Below are positions 12,336-12,804 of a stretch of 12,804 bases of DNA, piece by piece. The notes below the pieces were generated by a model. It worked only from the letters and a program-made list of their open reading frames with translations. It was not told the origin of the DNA and searched no databases. Within the stretch, counting starts at the first letter, position 1, and every line of letters begins with the position of its first letter. Made by a program: the position numbers and the translations under genes. Origin of the DNA: Burkholderiales bacterium (lineage in GTDB: Bacteria; Pseudomonadota; Gammaproteobacteria; Burkholderiales; SG8-41); the NCBI GenBank assembly GCA_019746155.1, contig JAIESJ010000126.1, positions 1-12,804 of the forward strand, in the 5' to 3' direction.

Positions 12336-12351
12336 AATCCGGAGGATTGTA

Positions 12352-12804
12352 ATGACCGGCATGCTGTTGTCGAAAGGATTTGTCGCCGGTTTCGGTGACA
12401 GGCTTGCCGCCGCCGCGCAGGAGGCGAAGCTCGAAACCGGCGTCGTTCATCTTCCGGATGATCCCAAGGCCCGGCTCCCGGCAGCGGACTGCGAGCGTAT
12501 CGAGGTTGCTTACCTCACGCGAGACATCCGTTTCTCGGAGCATTACCACAGTTTCGGCGATGCCGTTGTGGCCGCGCGCAATCTCAAATGGGTGCATTTC
12601 GTCAGCACCGGCATCGATCAGCATCCCTTTTTGCCGGCGCTGATCGAGCGCGGCGTCAGGCTCACCACATCGGCCGGCACCAACGGCGAGCCGGTGGGGC
12701 AGACCGCGATTTGCGGCCTGCTGATGCTCGCGCGCGGTTTCCCGCGCTGGATCGATGCCCAGCGCCGCCGCGCCTGGGAGCCGGTGCGCGGTGCCGCGGT
12801 GCCG
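12352..12804 (+). CDS. D-2-hydroxyacid dehydrogenase family protein, N-terminal part, cut by window edge
   Basis: 151 codons open to the window end. GGAGG lies 6 bases before the ATG at 12352. The translation has VAYLTRDIRFSEHYHSFGDA, LKWVHFVSTGIDQHPFLPAL and GVRLTTSAGTNGEPVGQTAI, then GLLMLARGFPRWIDAQRRRAWEP: the substrate-binding half of D-isomer-specific 2-hydroxyacid dehydrogenases, where the GxD/STGID segment and the AIxGLLMLAR helix precede the NAD-binding Rossmann domain. The catalytic Arg, Glu and His residues and the GxGxxG motif lie beyond the window. It follows the prpB-like gene on the same strand after the repeat element and may reduce a 2-oxo acid from the same pathway; substrate unknown. 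Confidence 0.85.
   Translation, partial: MTGMLLSKGFVAGFGDRLAAAAQEAKLETGVVHLPDDPKARLPAADCERIEVAYLTRDIRFSEHYHSFGDAVVAARNLKWVHFVSTGIDQHPFLPALIERGVRLTTSAGTNGEPVGQTAICGLLMLARGFPRWIDAQRRRAWEPVRGAAVP

Overview
The window looks like chromosomal DNA of a high-GC betaproteobacterium, probably Burkholderiales. The basis is a CaiB/CitE/MaoC/IclR gene set, two TctC (Bug-type) receptor tails and a PrpB-type lyase, a combination usual in that group. This assignment is inferred from gene content; no rRNA or tRNA was seen.

Layout. (1) Positions 1-1439, minus strand: a class III CoA-transferase cut by the window edge, a MaoC/mesaconyl-CoA-hydratase-like gene, and the last 36 codons of a TctC receptor. (2) About 1440-7958: an accessory island holding the wreck of a type I restriction-modification locus (hsdM 5' pieces, an IS256-family transposase tail with its terminal repeat, an hsdS tail, an AlbA_2/hsdR-tail chimera, a YgjP-like metalloprotease fused to a DUF6933-like domain). 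Nested in or following it are an apparently intact Phd/zeta-like toxin-antitoxin pair, a truncated winged-helix regulator, a LexA/UmuD-type repressor with a near-perfect operator-promoter, a frameshifted gene ending in a PIN-domain fragment, an intact vapBC pair, and the 3' scrap of a second DUF6933 gene. (3) About 7966-11041, minus strand: CitE-like lyase, class III CoA-transferase, another TctC tail, and an IclR regulator. (4) 11309-12804, plus strand: a PrpB-type 2-methylisocitrate lyase, a palindromic repeat element, and the start of a D-2-hydroxyacid dehydrogenase.

How the genes fit. CoA-transferase, hydratase and CitE-type lyase are the three activities needed to turn a C5 dicarboxylate such as itaconate or mesaconate into citramalyl-CoA and then pyruvate plus acetyl-CoA. 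All lie on the minus strand, and the island sits exactly between citE and the tctC-maoC-caiB block. The simplest reading is one IclR-controlled catabolic operon split by a defence island. The substrate is inferred, not shown.

The most unusual property of the island is its density of clean junctions. At least five genes are cut and joined to unrelated genes, several in frame. This could be real deletion decay between retained toxin-antitoxin modules or, less excitingly, assembly artefact; read mapping across the junctions would decide. I did not find a convincing new system. The best leads are the LexA-like repressor with a GAAC-N4-GTTC operator and an apparently leaderless start, and the set of in-frame chimeras.
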